From CAVPNY01 sp963706905 (GTDB lineage: Bacteria; Chloroflexota; Anaerolineae; Anaerolineales; UBA4823), in assembly GCA_963706905.1 (NCBI GenBank), contig CAVPNY010000011.1:310001-374000 (forward strand): DNA of 64,000 bases. Reading direction: 5' to 3'. Below, in pieces: positions 62,042-64,000 of this stretch (positions are counted from its first letter, which is position 1; each line of letters begins with the position of its first letter). Under the pieces are notes generated by a model. It was not told the origin of the DNA, searched no databases, and saw nothing but the letters and a program-made list of their open reading frames with translations. A program made the translations under genes and the position numbers.

Positions 62042-63832
62042 ATGGCTGAAAAGGATGAAGAACGCTACGCAGACAGCGAACTGTATCGTATCCGCCATTC
62101 TGCAGCGCACATTATGGCGCAGGCGGTGTTAGAGATGTTCCCGGATGGGAAAGTAGCCATCGGGCCGCCAATCGAAGATGGGTTTTACTACGACTTCGAC
62201 CTGCCGCGTCCATTAACGCCAGAGGACTTGGAAGGGTTTGAAAAGCGAATGCGGGAGATCATTCAGGGTAATTATGAGTTCAAGAAAAGAGTTGTCTCTG
62301 CCGACGAAGCCAGAAAAATATTTTCCCGCCAGCCTTTTAAAATTGAGCTGATTGAAGGGCTCGAAAAGGGCGGCTTCGATGAGTATGGTGAGCCATTAAA
62401 TGAAAAACCGGAGATATCGATCTACACTCAGGATGCTTTTGTCGACCTCTGCCGTGGACCGCATGTCGCGAGTACACGGCATATCAATGAGGATGCTATC
62501 AAGCTGCTCAATGTAGCTGGTGCATACTGGCGCGGGGATGAAAAACGTCCGATGCTTCAACGTATTTACGGGACGGCCTGGCAAACAGCGGACGAGCTGG
62601 AGAATTATCTTTGGAAATTAGAGGAAGCTCGCAAGCGAGATCATCGCCGCCTGGGTAGGGAGTTGGATCTGTTCAGCGTCAGTGAAGAGGTCGGTCCTGG
62701 GCTGATCTTATGGCATCCCAAAGGTGGAAAAATACGAAAGCTGGCTGAAGATTTCTGCCGCGCGGAGCATGAAAAGGGTGGATACGAGTTTGTATTCTCC
62801 CCGCATATCGGTAAAGCCCAGCTTTGGGAGACAAGTGGACATCTTGATTGGTATCGCGAAAACATGTACTCCCCACTTGATATTGAGGGACAGCAATATT
62901 ATCTGAAGCCCATGAATTGCCCCTTTCATATCCAGATCTACAAGAGCCGCATTCGTTCCTACCGGGATCTGCCTTTGCGCTTCGCGGAATGGGGAACGGT
63001 TTATCGTTATGAAAGAAGCGGAGTCCTGCATGGTTTGCTACGCGTGCGCGGATTTACACAGGACGATGCGCACCTGTTCTGTCGACCGGATCAAATGCCA
63101 GAGGAAATCGATCGCGTGTTGGAATTTAGCTTGAATATTCTGAGAGCCTTCGGCTTTCAAGATTTTCAAGCATATCTCTCGACGCGCAACCCTGCTAAGG
63201 CGGCCGGGTCGCCTGAGCAATGGGAGGCTCCAACAGAAGCATTGCGTAAAGCGCTAATTCGAGCGGGCATTGATTATCAAATCGATGAGGGCGAGGCGAC
63301 ATTCTACGGGCCTAAAATTGATATTAAAGTGCGGGATGGACTCGGTCGTGAATGGCAACTCAGCACGATCCAATTTGATTTTACGCTGCCCGAAAATTTC
63401 AATCTGGTTTATGTTGGCGAGGATGGGCAGGAACACCGACCTTATATGATTTACAGGGCGCTGTTGGGTTCTATGGAACGCTTCATGGGAGTGCTTATTG
63501 AACACTTCGCTGGCGCTTTCCCAGTGTGGCTGGCGCCAGTGCAGGCTATGCTGATCCCGATCGCTGACCGGCATGTGGGGTATGCCCGGGAGGTCGCCCA
63601 GGCGCTCCAACAAGCCGGGTTGAGAGTGGAAGTTGATGACCGGGGTGAGAGAATGAATGCTAAGATCCGCGACGCGCAGAACCAGAAGATCCCCTACATG
63701 CTGGTTGTTGGCGACCGGGAGGCTGAGCAGGGAGCTGTGGCGGTGCGCTTGCGTTCTGAGGAGAATCTTGGCGCAATGTCCATCCAGACGTTCATAGAAA
63801 AGGCTGGGCAAGATATCCAGGCAGGAGTTTGA
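62042..63832 (+). CDS. thrS: Threonine-tRNA ligase (lacks TGS domain)
   Basis: A 596-residue ThrRS starting MAEKDEERYADSELYRIRHSAAHIMAQAVLEMFPDG, i.e. directly at the N2 editing domain (HxxxH motif), so the TGS domain is absent. Then class-II core: ETSGHLDWYRENMYSP, EYLKPMNCPFHIQIY-like block, YRYERSGVLHGLLRVRGFTQDDAHLF, YGPKIDIKVRDGLGREWQLSTIQFDF, and anticodon-binding VWLAPVQAMLIPIADRH. Charges tRNA-Thr. AGGAGG lies 6 bp before the start, after the T-box terminator. Confidence 0.95.
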   Translation: MAEKDEERYADSELYRIRHSAAHIMAQAVLEMFPDGKVAIGPPIEDGFYYDFDLPRPLTPEDLEGFEKRMREIIQGNYEFKKRVVSADEARKIFSRQPFKIELIEGLEKGGFDEYGEPLNEKPEISIYTQDAFVDLCRGPHVASTRHINEDAIKLLNVAGAYWRGDEKRPMLQRIYGTAWQTADELENYLWKLEEARKRDHRRLGRELDLFSVSEEVGPGLILWHPKGGKIRKLAEDFCRAEHEKGGYEFVFSPHIGKAQLWETSGHLDWYRENMYSPLDIEGQQYYLKPMNCPFHIQIYKSRIRSYRDLPLRFAEWGTVYRYERSGVLHGLLRVRGFTQDDAHLFCRPDQMPEEIDRVLEFSLNILRAFGFQDFQAYLSTRNPAKAAGSPEQWEAPTEALRKALIRAGIDYQIDEGEATFYGPKIDIKVRDGLGREWQLSTIQFDFTLPENFNLVYVGEDGQEHRPYMIYRALLGSMERFMGVLIEHFAGAFPVWLAPVQAMLIPIADRHVGYAREVAQALQQAGLRVEVDDRGERMNAKIRDAQNQKIPYMLVVGDREAEQGAVAVRLRSEENLGAMSIQTFIEKAGQDIQAGV

Positions 63833-63839
63833 TGGGATG

Positions 63840-63870
63840 AGTTCCTTGCAGGCCTAGCCCGCAAGGAACT
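63840..63870. terminator. Hairpin after thrS
   Basis: AGTTCCTTGC (63840-63849) and GCAAGGAACT (63861-63870) form a perfect 10-bp stem with an 11-nt loop, 8 bp after the stop. Only a weak U-tract follows, so it may terminate partially. Confidence 0.55.
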
Positions 63871-63896
63871 TAAATTACACCGCTTAATCTTCGACG

Positions 63897-63926
63897 TTGA
63901 CGATTTTGCCGGGTTTATGGTATCAT
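63897..63926 (+). promoter_or_regulatory. Promoter of the following gene
   Basis: TTGACG (63897-63902), 18-bp spacer, TATCAT (63921-63926). It points rightwards to the AAGGAG site near the window end. Confidence 0.7.
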
Positions 63927-63990
63927 CCGCAGGGCTGAGCCGATACCAGTCTCACAAAATTATTTTTGTTTTAAGTACAAGGAGTGTTAT

Positions 63991-64000
63991 ATCAGCGCGA
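63991..64000 (+). CDS. infC: Possible start of infC with non-ATG start
   Basis: AAGGAG at 63979-63984 is followed 6 bp later by ATC AGC GCG A; only this much is inside the window. The gene order thrS-infC is common, and infC is the classic gene with rare AUU/AUC-type starts. Only ten bases of coding sequence are visible, so this is a prediction. Confidence 0.3.

Overview
The window looks like a chromosomal segment of a Chloroflexota bacterium, most likely of class Anaerolineae. This is inferred from mid-range base composition, many secreted proteins with Thr/Pro-rich 'TPT' linkers, FGYPI-type surface repeats, a T-box leader on thrS, and the mixture of cytochrome bd, translin and DUF3467 genes. 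No CRISPR array, prophage, rRNA or convincing tRNA was seen.

Layout. (1) 1-5207, minus strand: a glycan or exopolysaccharide cluster with a GT4 glycosyltransferase (cut by the window edge), a heparinase II/III-like protein, an alpha/beta hydrolase and a two-domain alcohol dehydrogenase/Gfo-Idh protein. (2) 5283-8719: an IS256-like element, then an M29 aminopeptidase gene cut by an 802-bp IS1-family element with a target duplication. (3) 8716-10400: two-subunit aconitase X. (4) 10435-16410: cytochrome bd operon cydA-cydB-cydD-cydC, with cydD carrying an in-frame stop. (5) 16532-17966: an ISKra4-type element with an exact 8-bp duplication, inserted at the stop codon of a DUF2179 membrane protein gene. 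(6) 18507-23778: glucan phosphorylase, then lutA and a frameshifted lutB-lutC fusion. (7) 23816-27573: prfA-prmC-coaBC and a small membrane protein. (8) 28257-38737: a secreted repeat protein, rho (frameshifted), an M23 peptidase, a lytic-transglycosylase-like protein, polA and a TPR protein. (9) 38783-45519: secreted and membrane proteins, an ECF sigma/anti-sigma pair and an HtrA-type lipoprotein protease. (10) 45603-54593: a PBP1-like protein lacking its catalytic motifs, then a DNA/RNA-maintenance block: recN, zinc-finger membrane protein, NAD kinase, split Cas4-like membrane nuclease, translin, DUF3467, ssb and STAS. (11) 54707-60908: orphan DNA methyltransferase, lipoprotein, threonine dehydrogenase, purA, an S51 peptidase fused to a CysRS tail, and a beta-hydroxyacid dehydrogenase. 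(12) 61055-64000: two-repeat secreted protein, T-box leader, thrS, and the probable start of infC.

The most interesting items are the translin plus Cas4-like membrane nuclease operon, the doubly degenerate PBP1 homologue, and a small secreted domain family present at two distant loci. Several reading-frame breaks (rho, lutB, lutC twice, the ISKra4 transposase) are all repaired by removing one A from an A-run on the + strand. This must be resolved as sequence error or real decay before calling them pseudogenes.
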